Notes: generated from the letters alone by a model not told the origin. A DNA stretch of 64,000 nt from Gigantopelta aegis (GCF_016097555.1 NC_054704.1:74506896-74570895), one strand, 5' to 3'. Shown: positions 1-24,030, numbered from the stretch's first letter. Made by a program: numbers and translations.

Positions 1-235
1 CTCTGACCCTAAAAAAGCAAGAATGACATAGATTGTTATGATGCTCTCATTATGGCCAGACAAACCCACCAAAAACCTCCTTTCAATAATGTTCCGATTA
101 AATGCGTAGGTGCTGACGGGTTTCTTCCTGTAGTGTTTATTAGTGATTAATATATATGTCAAATATTTGTTAGCAGCGAACTCGAAAATGATCGATGTAA
201 TGCTATTTAATTTCAAACATAGGATTGTTGTTGTA

Positions 236-713
236 TTAGGTCTCACTACACAGATCACTTCCGGGTGACAGTTCATTCATCACGGTCCACTATAGTTCCT
301 AATTGGGACACATGTTATGGGTCACATATTCACTTCTAGCAAATGGTGAAGAATTAAAACAATATGTATGTTTAATGGTAAGCCTTCTGGCTGTATTTTG
401 CCCATGTTATTTTGTAATATTGTGCATCGACCTTTTGGGACATGGGTATATAGCGCAAGTGACAGCCGGAGTGAATCGGTTAATGAACCACCTATTCGGA
501 CCGGTACTACAGCCAGATGCGGTCATATAGCAAAAAACTGAGACGGAAATGTTCTCAATTTTGGAGTGAAAATAAATGCTTATATAATGTATGTTTGCAA
601 TGGTGTATGTTGTTAGTGCCAACGAGAACCCGTTCTATGGGCAATCTTCGCTTGAAGTTGGGCAGTTTAACATGGGTTTCAATGGCAGATGACATCTGTG
701 TAGTGAGACCTTA
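236..713. mobile_element. MITE with GGTCTCAC termini and TTA target duplication
   Basis: The ends are perfect 17-bp inverted repeats (GGTCTCACTACACAGAT at 239-255 and its complement at 694-710), flanked on both sides by TTA. The element is 472 bp and has no convincing gene; the short frames inside it are chance. A 3-bp TWA-type duplication is typical of PIF/Harbinger-derived MITEs, so that superfamily is the best guess. A 5' fragment of the same family lies at 19252-19378. It sits upstream of the first host exon seen, presumably in an intron. Confidence 0.8.
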
Positions 714-923
714 GCGTTGTAATCTTTGACTACCATTTCGCAGGCACAGATTGCACAGTTTTAATATAGTTTTCTCTGGCAGTAACGAGAGCGTCATAAC
801 TGTCCACATGTCCGTTGTGCTCTCTTACGGTCAGAGTACTCTACATTATGAATGAAGTGTGTGTATTGATTTGACACTGTGGGTCTGTTATACAGATTTT
901 AACACTGTTATTCTTGTTTTCAG

Positions 924-12855
<11,932 letters not shown>

Positions 12856-13030
12856 GTCAAGCTATGGAATGAATGGAAGATTGCCCTGCAACAGAAAACC
12901 AACCTCTGACCCTGATCAAATACAATGAATGAAATGTCAAATAATTGCTGGCACACTCAGTATTAATTTATCGTAAGACATTTGACCACTTTAAAACCTA
13001 AAAAAAAGTATTGGCAATAGTAGTCCATAG

Positions 13031-13079
13031 TAGAAAAATGCCAATGGTACCAGCTGTTGGGGGGGGGGTCTATGGGGGT
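13031..13079 (+). repeat. outer inverted repeat, left arm
   Basis: GTAGAAAAATGCCAATGGTA, then CCAGCTGTT and CTATGGGGGT, match the complement of 18043-18088. The arms lie outside the LTRs of the element at 13147-17990. Confidence 0.75.
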
Positions 13080-13146
13080 AGTCAAGAAATTTAATTATTA
13101 GTGGTAATCTTTTTTGGTAACCATAGAAACGTTTCACCAGTTAAGA

Positions 13147-13327
13147 AGATAGTTGCTGCCCTAATAGTTACTGATCAGAAACACAAACATAGAAAGTGAA
13201 ACACAACTAGAGAAAAATACAAATGGAGAAGGAAGAGAGAAAAACACAGGCGATTACTTTCACCCAAGACATCAAAGGGAGGTAACTCCAACTAAGGTTG
13301 CTAACATCAAGTACTAACAATATCTGG
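13147..13327 (-). repeat. 3' LTR of the broken retrotransposon
   Basis: Direct repeat of 17799-17987. A purine-rich (on the minus strand) polypurine-like tract lies just inside it at about 13333-13362. Confidence 0.8.
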
Positions 13328-13869
13328 TGTAACCACTGTTTTCTTCTTTTTGTTTTTGTATTGTCAACTTACTGTCAGTTTTTTTAATGTTAGAACTTAA
13401 TGTCTGTAAATCTGGAGTAAAGGTATGGTCAATGTTAAATCAACACAAAGTCATCAAAATCAACACGGTAGTAGATTTTCTTGTTGTTGGGGTCTGGAAT
13501 AAAACATGGTAAATAATAGTTAAACACAAATTCATGACACTGACAGGGTATATTTTCTATGTCATTCATCACAAAATCATTAAATCGACTCTGTAGAGTT
13601 CTCTGTCGTCGTGGTCTGGAGGGGAGTAGTGAGTCCTCCTTTGTTGTGTTCAGGATGTGACCAGTGGTTGGGAAGAGATGTGTGGTAGTGGCGTGGCAGT
13701 CTCGGCTGGCATCTGAGGAAGATTATAATTTTTGTCAACGTAGGATCTGGGGGCATTTCATCATCATTATCTGGGGTGTTTCATGATCATTATGTGTGTC
13801 ACCGGAAGCACTGTGGAATTTGACACCTCTTGTTTAGTACTATATAACACACAGTATGTATGATATGAT

Positions 13870-16866
13870 CAGACAAATTTGCAGATGTCGCACCATGGCC
13901 CATCAATGTTCACAACAAGATGTCGATTACGTGCACGTCTTATTTCTGTCACAATATAGATACACTAAATCACCAATGGTTGATTGGACTCCTTTAGGAG
14001 TTTTGGATAGTTCACTGTGTGGGTGGTTTTATAATCTGGCAGAGTGTTGGTCTGCTATAAGTTGTTGGTCAGAGAGGGGCAATTGGCTGCTTGTGAATTG
14101 GTATCTCTGAGTCCACAATTCACGAGATGATACACCACGGTTTTGAATGAGGGAATTGAGACTAACTATGGTAATTGGTAGGAGTAACAGAACCACGAGA
14201 AGGATCTTGATGACAGGAGTTCATTTTCCATTTCTTGTATTGCTCTTTCTGCAGCAAAGAGACTGCCTACAGTCTCAGGTGGATTACTTGAACTTTGTTC
14301 GACAATGGTAGATGGAGTCTTGCGCAGAGCAGCACACTGATTGCAGTTGTTGGATACAGAGTGAATGGAATGATCCATGACAGGTGACAATAAGTATCTT
14401 TGAACTATCTTCTTCAGTTAAAATACTGATGGGTGATTCAACTGAATATGTAAGGCATTGAGGAGACCTTCTAGAACTTGTCAGGGAACAACAATACATT
14501 CTTGTGTGGGGAATAGTAGATCAGTTCGCTTTACGATGAGGATACCCATCTTTGGCAATGGTTATTGTAGTTATGCAACGTTTAACATCTTTTATGTTGG
14601 TGAGCTTCTTCGAAGGGTGAGCTCCATGAATCAGGTGAGAATGGATACGCCGTAAATCCTTGCACTCTTCTTGTAGTGAGTGCCAAGTTGATCTCGTGGT
14701 GAAGGGTATCCGAGTTTTGCCTGATATGTCATCTATGAGAATGTGTTGAACAACAGAATTTTCAGTCTCCTGGATGAAAGCATATATTTGACACGATTCA
14801 TTGTGACACACTGGGGCATTTTAGCTAGCAATGTTTGATGGGATATTGATGGAGGCTTGATATTTGCTGACTGTAGATAGAAAGGTTAAAACCTGAGGAC
14901 TTGCTGAAAATTCGCCACGAACGCAAGGTTTATTATCAGTGATGATGATAGGTTTGAGACTGGACTGGATGATGTAAGAACTGAAATGCTTTGTGGGAGG
15001 GGCAATCGACATTGCTTCAATTTCACAAGGTAACCATGTGAATTGACGTGGTCTTAGTTTTGCGCTGAAGAATCCTGCAAAGCGAGGTTAATTGTGGCGA
15101 GTGATGTACAAGGTTGCTCCTATCCCTGGATCTTTAACAGCTCCATCTGTAACAATCCAAAGTTGGCTTTTTGGGTTAGGGAGAACGATTGCTTTGTTTG
15201 ACAAGATCATTGTCTGAGCATGAGAGAAGGCATCATGAAGGTCATTGCTCCCAAGCTATTTCATCTTTGGACTGTTGACCTGCTACAATATTGTCAAAAG
15301 GGGCAAGGATTTTTGAACAGCCGGGTATAATACGAGCGAGAATTTTGTATGCGCCAATGAATGAGCACAAGCCATAGACTGTGTTGGGAGGCGAACACAA
15401 TGCTAAAGTACCGATGCGGTGCGGACTAGCCTGAATACAGTCTTGTTGCCAATTCCATCCTAGGATTGTGATTGATTGTGGAATGATTATTGTTTTGTGT
15501 GCTGACAGTCGTAAGTTGTTGTGTTGAAGGGCTGTCAGCAACCAATGCCAAGTGTTGATTAATTCTTCAGGGGTACTTCCGCCACAATACAAGTCATCAG
15601 CGAGTTTAGTGACGACCCCTTCTGTCAATAAATCTCCCAGAACTTTGCACATAACTTCCTCTAGTGCAGTTTCTGAACCTGGCATACCCATTGCTGATCG
15701 GGAGTATACACGGATACCGCGAAACGGAGTAGCGACACCACAATACTTCACGGAATTCTTGCCAAGTGGTATTTGGTCAAAAGCGCTGGACAGATCAGTG
15801 GTGATAATATATTTCCATTGACCAATTTGTCTTAATGTTGAATCTACATCTGGTAACAGGAATGGCTAAGGTTTGGTGTAACGACCAACATCACTGAATG
15901 ATGTGACCAGGCGATGAGCGCCTGATGGCATTCTGACAAGGAAGGAAGGGTTAAATTATTCAACCTTGATACCTGCATCTTCAGGACATTTGACAACTCA
16001 CTTGTCCTCAAGGTCATCGAACATCTGTTGGAGTTCTCCGAGTTGCTTTCTGGAGTACTGGGGCCCTATTTTCGAAGCCATCTTAGCGCTACGAAATCGT
16101 AAAACCGTTGTAGGTTGTGACGTCACTACAGCGCACGCCATAGTGACGTCATAGCTTACGATGATTTCACGATTTCGTAGGCTAAAATAGCTTCGAAAAT
16201 ATGGGCCCTGAGGTACTCTTCCCTTCCTCTGAGGAGGTTGTACTGAACCCATGTTAACTACTGCTTAAAATGGACCACTGGCACCATTGTAGCATTCTAT
16301 GGAAGGTTCAAATACATCATCATATTCCTGAATCAGCACTGAATTCTTTAATGATTTTCGGGGGGAGAATACAGTGAAGGTCTATTTGAATTTGGTCTGA
16401 GAACTTGCCGTGTAACTGTGATTCGGTATATGTTGTGAGATGTTGACAACTTCTGGGATGAATACTGGTCGAATTTGGCAAAAATACGAATTCTCCCCTA
16501 TACACTTTGGAGGAGACTGTGTGGAGGCCATGTTTTGAATCGAGTAGCATGAATGTTATCAGTTTGCGGCATACAAATCATCTTGAAGTGTATAGTCATC
16601 AGGCACCAGATTTCAATGTAGTCACTGGGCCACACTGTCGTAGTAGTGGGTAGTGCTCGGAGTACACAAGCTCGGCGAAAGGTGTGTTGATCCTTTGTTT
16701 CAGTTGTAGAGGTGTAGTGAACAAGTGTACCATCTTTAAGACTTATCTGACGTCTTGCAGGTCGAATGCCGATGTCATTACTTTCCATAAATGGTGTGCC
16801 AGCAAGCATGTCTACATCTAGTTGTTCCACGATCAAGCCTTCAAAAAGTGGCAGTAATTTCTCCAA
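13870..16866 (-). pseudogene. pol region remnant of the LTR element
   Basis: Going leftward: a retropepsin-like part (AGTPFMESNDIGIRPA, 16498-16866), reverse transcriptase with the LADDLYCGG catalytic motif (15242-15751), an RNase H-like part with [16 protein letters not shown] (14821-15012), and a zinc-binding and integrase part with NCNQCAALRK (to about 13870). It is broken in many places. Confidence 0.82.
16061..16208. mobile_element. 148-bp palindromic MITE inside the LTR element
   Basis: It begins GGGCCCTATTTTCGAAGC and ends GCTTCGAAAATATGGGCCC, with further mirrored blocks (TTAGCGCTACGAAATCG against CGATTTCGTAGGCTAA). It resembles the termini of the palindromic elements at 42712 and 63238. 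Confidence 0.8.
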
Positions 16867-17054
16867 TCACATTCAAGTGAGATGAGCCATCTGCCTGATG
16901 AGCTGATTGTGAGGTTTTCTTGATGTGGAATCCCAATGCTTGTGCAGTTGATAACCTGACCATGTTTGGCAATTCATCAATTAACGGCGGCAAAGCTTGT
17001 GATATTTCTGTCTTGATTGAATCATGCTAAAATTCTTGATTTAAGTTCTGTTCC

Positions 17055-17648
17055 TTACCTTTGCTTGATAAGTCTCAGCCACTGAAGAACAATGAAGTTC
17101 TCAAGGGATGGAGACATTTCTTCATCTTCAGCAACATGGTCACCATGGTGGGTAATGGCGCTGTCTTGTGCGAGTAGATGGTCTTCTACAAATGCAGTTA
17201 GGTGCTGAAAGAGTTCTTCCGACCTTTCCTCTGGCTGTAGTTGAATGTCATCGAAATCTATAAAATGACCCCCTGTGGATAGGAAGCCAAAATGTAGGTG
17301 TATTGACTGCCATATGCAAGGTAAAGATGTGGAGGTTTTGATTATGGTGTTGCGAGATATGATGGGGTAATAATTTGCAATTTGTCCCAACATCAAATCT
17401 AAGTAATTACTTTTATGTTGAGCTGTAAGACTTTGTCTTACTGGGATATTTTCAACATCGTCAGCGAAACCTCTCATGGGTTCTGTATGGGACTTCTTAT
17501 TCCACGTATATCTGTCGGCCAAGAAACGGCTGAAGTAGGGATCGAGTGACAACGTGTACATTATATTTTGACACCAGTTTTCGAATGAATTAACTGTTTC
17601 TACTTTGGTTAGAGATAATTGTTTTGGGGCGTGGTGTCTCTGTGACAT
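17055..17648 (-). pseudogene. gag-like part of the LTR element
   Basis: An open stretch of 197 residues begins [20 protein letters not shown] and includes [15 protein letters not shown] and [18 protein letters not shown], phrases I associate with the capsid part of this lophotrochozoan family. It is part of a fossil element. Confidence 0.75.
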
Positions 17649-17772
17649 GGTGTGGTTGTGTTGTTGAACTACGGTGAAAGAATGCGTGTCACAGGCAAGC
17701 TAAACGTCGGACCGATCGTAGTAAAACTATACAGGACAGCTTATGGGACAGTCTGCTTGTGTTCAGACGTGT

Positions 17773-17795
17773 GGTTTCGATACCTGCTGCCACCA
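17773..17795 (-). other. tRNA-primer-binding-site-like sequence
   Basis: The plus strand here looks like the last 23 bases of a tRNA: T-arm box GGTTTCGATACC, then TGCTGCCACCA. Its complement on the element's strand, next to the 5' LTR, would serve as a primer binding site. The match running back into the T arm is longer than usual. Confidence 0.55.
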
Positions 17796-17798
17796 CGC

Positions 17799-17987
17799 CA
17801 GATAGTTGCTGCCCTAATAGTTACTGACCAGAAACACAAACATAGAAAGTGAAACACAAGTTAACTAGAGAAAAATACAAATGGAAAAGGAAGAGGGAAA
17901 AACAAGGGCAATTACTTTCACCCAATATATCAAGGGAGATAACTCCAACTAAGGTTGCTAACATCAAGTACTAACAATATCTGGCGC
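17799..17987 (-). repeat. 5' LTR of the broken retrotransposon
   Basis: Direct repeat of 13147-13327. The ends read AGATAG and TATCTGG on the plus strand rather than canonical TG and CA. Confidence 0.8.
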
Positions 17988-18042
17988 TTCTGTAAAAAAT
18001 AATTGCATCACTTTCAGACCGTACACTCACCCTGGTGATAAC

Positions 18043-18088
18043 CCCCATAGACTAACAGCTGGTACCATTAGCATTTTTCTACCCAGCA
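18043..18088 (-). repeat. outer inverted repeat, right arm
   Basis: AACCCCCATAG, AACAGCTGGTACCATT and GCATTTTTCTAC are the complement of the left arm at 13031-13079. Confidence 0.75.
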
Positions 18089-18299
18089 AAAGGAGTAATC
18101 AAATGTCATGTGAATGGCACCAAAACTTGTGTCTTGGAGGGACCGCTTTGATAGAGGAACGGCCGAGACAATTAAACTTGGAAACTGGTTTCAGTTTCAT
18201 AATAAGTGGTATCAGGGAAATCCATTAATGTTTAATTCATGTACTTTGACTTAAAATTGATTGAAGATAGATTTAAAAAACAACAAAAAACCGTTATAT

Positions 18300-18301
<2 letters not shown>

Positions 18302-18361
<60 letters not shown>
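18302..18361. repeat. (CT)n microsatellite
   Basis: About 30 uninterrupted CT units. Confidence 0.98.
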
Positions 18362-18366
<5 letters not shown>

Positions 18367-18589
18367 GTATTATTTTAAAAATGTATTTGTAAATATTTTA
18401 ATATTTATTTGTTAATATAATGTTGTTGGTTTTTTTTTAAAATCATTAAATATTTACAAAATCTTCACATTTGTTTTGTTATATGTTTTAAAGGACTCGG
18501 TGTTTTTCTGGTTGCCCTCTACAGATTTTCGAAGCTATCTTTGCACTACATTATCATTTATAGTATGATACAGAGGGGTGGGGTGGGGG

Positions 18590-18860
18590 ACAGCTGCCTT
18601 TCTAGAGAAAATCCTTAAATTTGGGTAAAAACAATTGATATATTCGGACAAAATTCGCTAACCTGAGATCTTTTTACCATGCATTTCCATTATTCTACCT
18701 GAAAAATTAGCGGTAATCCATGTAGAAATGCTTTGTAATTCGTTTGCAACTCTATATAGCTGTTTGGCAGTATAATGCTAATATGAATAAATGTTCTGAT
18801 CCAGATTGGGGCATTTTAGTTTAATTTGGGAAAAAATCAGCCTACTTACAAAAATAGAAG
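18590..18860 (+). repeat. dispersed repeat R1
   Basis: It shares AAAATCCTTAAATTTGGG, TTTCCATTATTCTACC, TATAGCTGTTTGGCAGT and GCTAATATGAATAAATG with 5285-5520 and, reversed, with 28040-28290. Confidence 0.7.
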
Positions 18861-18894
18861 CCCATGCACCGACGACATCGTAAGCTATGACGTC

Positions 18895-19219
18895 ACATTA
18901 CACAGTGAAACAAGTTTGTTTTGTTTAACGACACCACTAAAGCACATTGATTCATTAATCATCGGCTATTGGATGCCAAACATATGGTAATTTCGACAGT
19001 CTTACAGAGAAAACCCACTATATTTTCCCCATTTGTAGCAATTAAGGGATCTTTTATATGCACTATCCCAGACAGGATAGCACATACCACAGCCTTTGAT
19101 ATACCAGTCGTGGTGCACTGGCTGGGATGAGAAATAGCCCAGTGGGCCCATCGACGGGGATTGATCCCAAAGCGAACACGCATCAAGCGAGTGCTTTACC
19201 ACTGGGCTACCATCCGCCT
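18895..19219 (-). mobile_element. SINE, A1-tail family, with 15-bp target duplication
   Basis: Full reverse copy from GTTTGTTTTGTTTAACGACA to the head GCTTTACCACTGGGCTACC. GTAAGCTATGACGTC flanks it exactly (18880-18894 and 19220-19234). The target itself resembles the inside of the MITE at 16061-16208. Confidence 0.92.
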
Positions 19220-19251
19220 GTAAGCTATGACGTCGCAACAAGATAGCGATA

Positions 19252-19378
19252 AGGTCTCACTATACAGTTGACTTCCGCGTGAGAGTTCATTCATCACAGT
19301 CCACTATAGTTCCTAATTGTGACACATGTTATGGTTCACATATTCACTTCCAGGAAATGGTGAAGAATTAAAACAATA
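19252..19378 (+). mobile_element. truncated copy of the GGTCTCAC MITE
   Basis: It matches 239-366 at about 90% (GGTCTCACTATACAG ... GGTGAAGAATTAAAACAATA) and stops where a scrap of SINE core (19379-19415) begins. No right TIR is present. Confidence 0.85.
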
Positions 19379-19679
19379 TTATCGTGGTGCACTGGCTGGA
19401 GCGAGACGATTATGTCAGCATGATCACAAGAAAATTAGTCCTGTCGGAAGATGCCAACAATTGGATGTGCCAGTAATGTATTAATTGTCCCTCCTATTAT
19501 TTTCAGATTCCTGCCACTCATTTCAGGCGCCTGTGACTGACTCTCTCGCCCCCCTCCCTCCACTCTCTCTGAGTCTTTCATTATTTCGATTTCAAACAGA
19601 TACAGGTGTACGTGTGTGAATGAATTGTCGCTGGGTACAGGCTTTATTAATGTATAACAAAACACCATTCACAAGTACC

Positions 19680-21440
19680 ATGTCACTTTAGGAGATGTCG
19701 TCTTAACATCATCATGTCAACTACGGCAGTCCGAGCTCTCCAGTGCCTTGTTGGACCCATCTTGGATTTTTAAAAGAGGGGTAATTAACAAGACTTACTT
19801 TTTTCAGTTGAGTTGAGTCGCGTCGTATAGTGTGAACGGATTTTACACGACCGGTTGGTCAGCGATCGTGGCCCACGACGCGACGCGACCGTCCAGTTGA
19901 GTCGCGTCGTATAATCATAATGTGATCTAGGCTTTAGGGATGAGATGGGAACTCTATTTACGTGCCCATATCCACAGAGGTTCAGGCACGCCCACCTCGG
20001 ATTTAGCCTCTGACTTCGCCAGTGAAGGCTTTAGGCTTGAGTCGTACAGGTGTCTCCGCTATATTTTCACAAACGTCATATGTTTTCGATAGTTTCATTG
20101 GCTGTCTTATTTTTGTCCTTGGTATGGAAGTGAAGGGTCTATACTCCGTGCAATAATTTACATCAAAATCTTCATTTGAAAATAAAATCATAAACTCATA
20201 AAAATATTGAATAATCTTCAGACCAAAGACAGTGTTCACTGAAAACATATTTATATTATGCTTTCGTCACCGGCTAATGTCTAATCCTCTTCTTATACGT
20301 ATCAACGACACCAAAATTCAGATTGTCACCTTAAGTACTCTGACAGAGGTACAGAACTATATATTTTCAAAAAATCTAATTCCACCAAACCACCTTTATT
20401 TGTAGTAAATGTAAATGCACATGTAAACATGCCACCCACCAGAATTACCGAAAAGAACTTTTCTGTGAATGACATGAGGTAACCCAACCAGCCTTCTATG
20501 AATTTTATTGTTCAGTGTAATGATCACGTGGTATATCGTCTAACTTTTGGCAGGTCAGATATCAGTGTTGCAGACGATAACTTTGCAGGGATTTGTGATA
20601 ACTGGATTTCGCTGTGTGAGGCATTTCATTAGTACCAAAATATTGCATTACGAAAAACTGATAACATGAACATTATTTATGGTATTATAATTAAAACATA
20701 AAGTTGGCAGCTTGACTTGAAGCATTTTTAATATTGTGAGGTAAAAGACACTTCGTTGTTTATGTTCAGGCTGATAGTGACGTAATATCTCGCGATACAT
20801 GCAGTTACAAACAAAGTATCGAAAACATATGTCGATCGAAATTGTATGACGGTACGATAAATAATTTCAGTTTGGTTTGACATGAGAAGAAACGTAAACA
20901 TGTTTTGGAAATAACAAAAAAATACTATTTTTGTGTGCAATTTACAAATCAATCGGCTCAGAAATAAATAATTTGTAGTAAATGTCGGTATGAAAAAAGA
21001 AGTGTTCCCCGTGGGACGGACTATAGTAAGTCACTAACCATGTTAAACGTAACTGTCAAATGGCAGTTAAATAATGATTTGATAATTTTCTAAGAAGTAT
21101 ACAAACTTTCTGTTTAAAAATGGATCTAATGTATACCAAATACCTTTTATGAAACTCGGCGTTCGACGAAAAACAGTGTAGGCCTAAAGTGGCGTTCTCA
21201 TTAAGCGGCGTTCTCATTGTGCGATAAAATTTTGTCGCATGCGATTCGTAGCGACTCGAATCGTGTGTGGGGAAGATGTTACGTCATAATATTCCATGAC
21301 GTCAAACAAAGCTTGTCAATTTAAAAAATATTTTGCGGGAAATGTAAGTGCATACGAATTTTCTCTAAAATAAAGAAAACATGAATGTAGACAATTTACT
21401 CATGGTATTATGTAACAAAACAACTATTGACCACATCTGG
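19680..21440. other. no gene recognised; short internal repeat at 19817 and 19897
   Basis: GTTGAGTCGCGTCGTATA occurs at 19817 and 19897, with ACGACGCGACGCGACC between, probably a MITE remnant. Two adjacent copies of GGCGTTCTCATT lie near 21190-21215. The rest shows no convincing exon, RNA or family match. Confidence 0.5.
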
Positions 21441-21444
21441 GCAA

Positions 21445-24030
21445 TAATTAGTTCACCAAGGTAAACATATACGGTCGATGAATGGGTTACTAATTTTGCT
21501 CAATTTATGCCATAAGTTATGGAGAAGAAACTAACTCTTGACTACCTTTCTTCACATATTATTGACGAATATGTCAATTCAAAAATAAAGGGTAAACTAT
21601 ACAGAAAATTATAAATGCTATTTCAAACTTAAAATACAAAAAAAGCATGTGGTTCAGATCTTATTTTAAATAAAGTGTTTATGGTTTATTTTCAGGTAGG
21701 GGGGGGGGGGACGTTCCCCCAAATTGTGAGCCTTTTTTCATTCTTTTTTTTTGTAACCAAAATGTGATATTGTACCCGATTCAGTACCAAAGCCATCTTT
21801 AAACTCAAACAAAATGATGTTGGAAACAATATATCGACAGCCTTAAAGTTATTTCAGTGCTTAATTTGTCCCATTTTAATGTAGGCCCTATTGCTGTGAG
21901 GTTTGGAGCCCCTATTATCTCAAAGGAGTAGACCGTTGGGGTTTCAAAAATATATGTGACAATACTCCATTCGAAAGTGTTCAAATAAAATTCTATAAAC
22001 ACCTACTTGATGTTAACAAAAGAAGCACCCATGATGACATACGCGGTGAACTTGACCAGCACCCACTTCTTATTACATGCTTACCCCTTGCAGCAAAATA
22101 CTGGTTTAGATTGGGAACACATGATTGTTAGTCAAAAGTGCATAAAGCGTACTTGGAATCATTATTATAATAGCTCATCTAATTTAAACTGGGCTTTTTA
22201 TATAAAAATGATGTGGGTTTATTTTGGCTTTAGTCAAATATGGGACAGTCGAGGCTTTTTATACCCTCACAGAGATACACGTAAGATGAAACAAGAACTC
22301 GAGTAAAAAATATATAAAATTCTGGTCAGATACTATTCAAAACGATGATTCTAAACTCGGAACATACAGTCTATTTAAATCAGAGTTTAAATTAGAAAAC
22401 GACCTGCTCTGCACACCAAACTTCGAACAACGCAGACAATTTACTAAAATGAGAATCAGTGCACACAATCTTCATCAAAGATTCCAGTCTAGAGCTCCAC
22501 GCGATAAGACGTGTTTGTTTCGCTTGTGCACACTGCACGTGCTTTCGTGTGCTCGACTTGGGGTCCTTCATTTCGTTGTTTTTGTCAGCGAAATGAAGTT
22601 TTCTACTGGGATGTATGCGGCCATTGGAACTGATTGAACGCTGGAACGCTTCTCGTTTCGACAGTCTGCACCACCAGGTTGGATTCTTTTTTAGCGAGAT
22701 TCCTCGCCTCCACGTCATTTCTCCGTCTGACTATGTTGACTTGTTTTTTCGTGACTCGTATGACGGCCATTCTGCAGAACGCCATGGTTGTTCGCATTTA
22801 GTCTCTACATGTCCGAGCCTGTCCTAGCAGCACTGGAAGATTGACCGCCCCACTCTATGAAGAAATAGGAAGCGGGGTCGGCCCCTACTACTCTTTTTCT
22901 AGACTTTACCTTGCTTTATAGTGATACCATCTCGTATCCTCCGGAGTCGGGCCCGTCCGCACCACTATACCAACTCATGATGACTGGACTATACCCTAGT
23001 CTGATACTCTCTCTCGTTCAGACGGATCCGGCTTCTCAAGATCTGTATTTCAGCACAGCACTACACCTTCAACGTCTATCGACTGTCAATCTAGGGGTTT
23101 TCTTGACGGGATGCAACCCATCTCGTCCCTTTAAGCTGTGCACCCAAACGGCCTTAACGAGGCCACTCGCGTGGACATATCGATCGGACTTTAAACTTTT
23201 AGATCTGCGTTCAAAATTTTATGTCGAAATTACTTCTTTTTTAAAAATATTATTAAATAGTCCGATCCTCTCTTCTTTCTCTTATTTAATTTTGGACTGT
23301 CCTTCTAAAATGCTCCAAATTATATAAATATTCGGCCGTGCAGTCAATTTAAAAAAATTTTTTTTTGGCTTGTAACCTTTTTTTATTCTTATTTATTCTA
23401 TTAACTTTTTTACTAATTGCTATTTTCAAAATTCTGCCCATTTTCACCCCCCCCCCCCACCTCCCCCTCCATCCCGAGTCGGGCCACCGATCTTATCGGA
23501 GGTCGGACTCGGGATGGGCGTGTTCGAAACCCTAGTGGTATATGGGCACGTTAAACTAGTTATCATCAACAATCTTCATATTGAACTTGGAAGATTCTGT
23601 AAACCTAAAAAAACTAATTGAACAGAGGACTTGTTTTGTTTGTAATTCTCAAGCTATGAAAGATGAAATTTTTTTTATTTTAGACTGCCCTATTTATAAT
23701 GTTGAAAGGCAACAACTATTTGATAAGTTAAATTCCTTTTCCGACTTCTCTACTCTAAATAGCAATTTACAATTTATATTTATTATGTCATGGTGGCATT
23801 GAAATTCTCAACCATGTGTTAATATTTATTGACGGCTGTATTTCTAAACGTAAAGTTCTTGTTCCAGCTATCAGTGGGGTAGTAATTAATTTAATTATTT
23901 CAAAATACTATGACCATTTTATTTTTATAATATAATTTATTATTACATTGTAAATTTTGTTTCTCCGTCTGGCCTGTACGTTAATACTGTACATTAATAT
24001 TATTATTATTAATAATTGTTGTTGTTGTTG
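21445..24030 (+). mobile_element. LINE (non-LTR retrotransposon) remnant with internal deletion and insertion
   Basis: Pieces of an ORF2-type protein can be read in order: a pre-RT piece (DEWVTNFAQFY near 21475), the RT start KACGSDLILNKV (near 21640), then after a G run and loss of the RT core (no FADD box is visible) the C-terminal part (EVWSPYYLKGVDRWGF; FYKHLLDVNKRSTHDDIRGE; near 21900-22060), and finally the Cys/His end CFVCNSQAMKDEIFFILDCP (23635-23690). Many frameshifts break it. Between FTKMRISAHNLH and the rest a second retroposon is inserted at 22476-23568. The 3' end lies near the ATT/GTT-rich tract at 24000-24030. The best guess is a CR1- or L2-like clade. Confidence 0.7.
22476..23568 (+). 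mobile_element. retroposon nested in the LINE, 11-bp target duplication
   Basis: ACAATCTTCAT stands at 22465-22475 and again at 23569-23579, and the interrupted LINE frame resumes exactly there. The inserted 1.09 kb ends CGTTAAACTAGTTATCATCA, a short TCA-repeat tail typical of non-LTR retroposons, after a C run and GTCGGACTCGGGATGGGCGT. A readable frame near 22615-22827 (RWNASRFDSLHHQVGFFF) may belong to a 5'-truncated parent. Confidence 0.8.

Larger units (their letters stand above)
13147..17990 (-). mobile_element. broken LTR retrotransposon (gag-pol type)
   Basis: This is a fossil element read on the minus strand. Terminal direct repeats of about 185 bp lie at 13147-13327 and 17799-17987; they are about 93-95% alike by eye, so the insertion is fairly young to middle-aged. 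Between them the order is gag-like, protease-like, reverse transcriptase, RNase H, zinc-binding and integrase parts, the layout of Ty3/Gypsy-like elements; BEL is the alternative. The protein parts resemble a lophotrochozoan family I have seen before but cannot name. It is broken in many places, with roughly ten or more breaks, so it cannot be active. A MITE (16061-16208) is inserted in the pol region. Confidence 0.85.

Noticed and set aside
303-714. Two 65-75-residue frames
   Set aside because: They lie inside the MITE at 239-710 and have no splice sites or family match.
13147-17990. Virus-like element with an envelope gene
   Set aside because: Only gag- and pol-type parts were recognised; no envelope-like region was seen between pol and the LTR.
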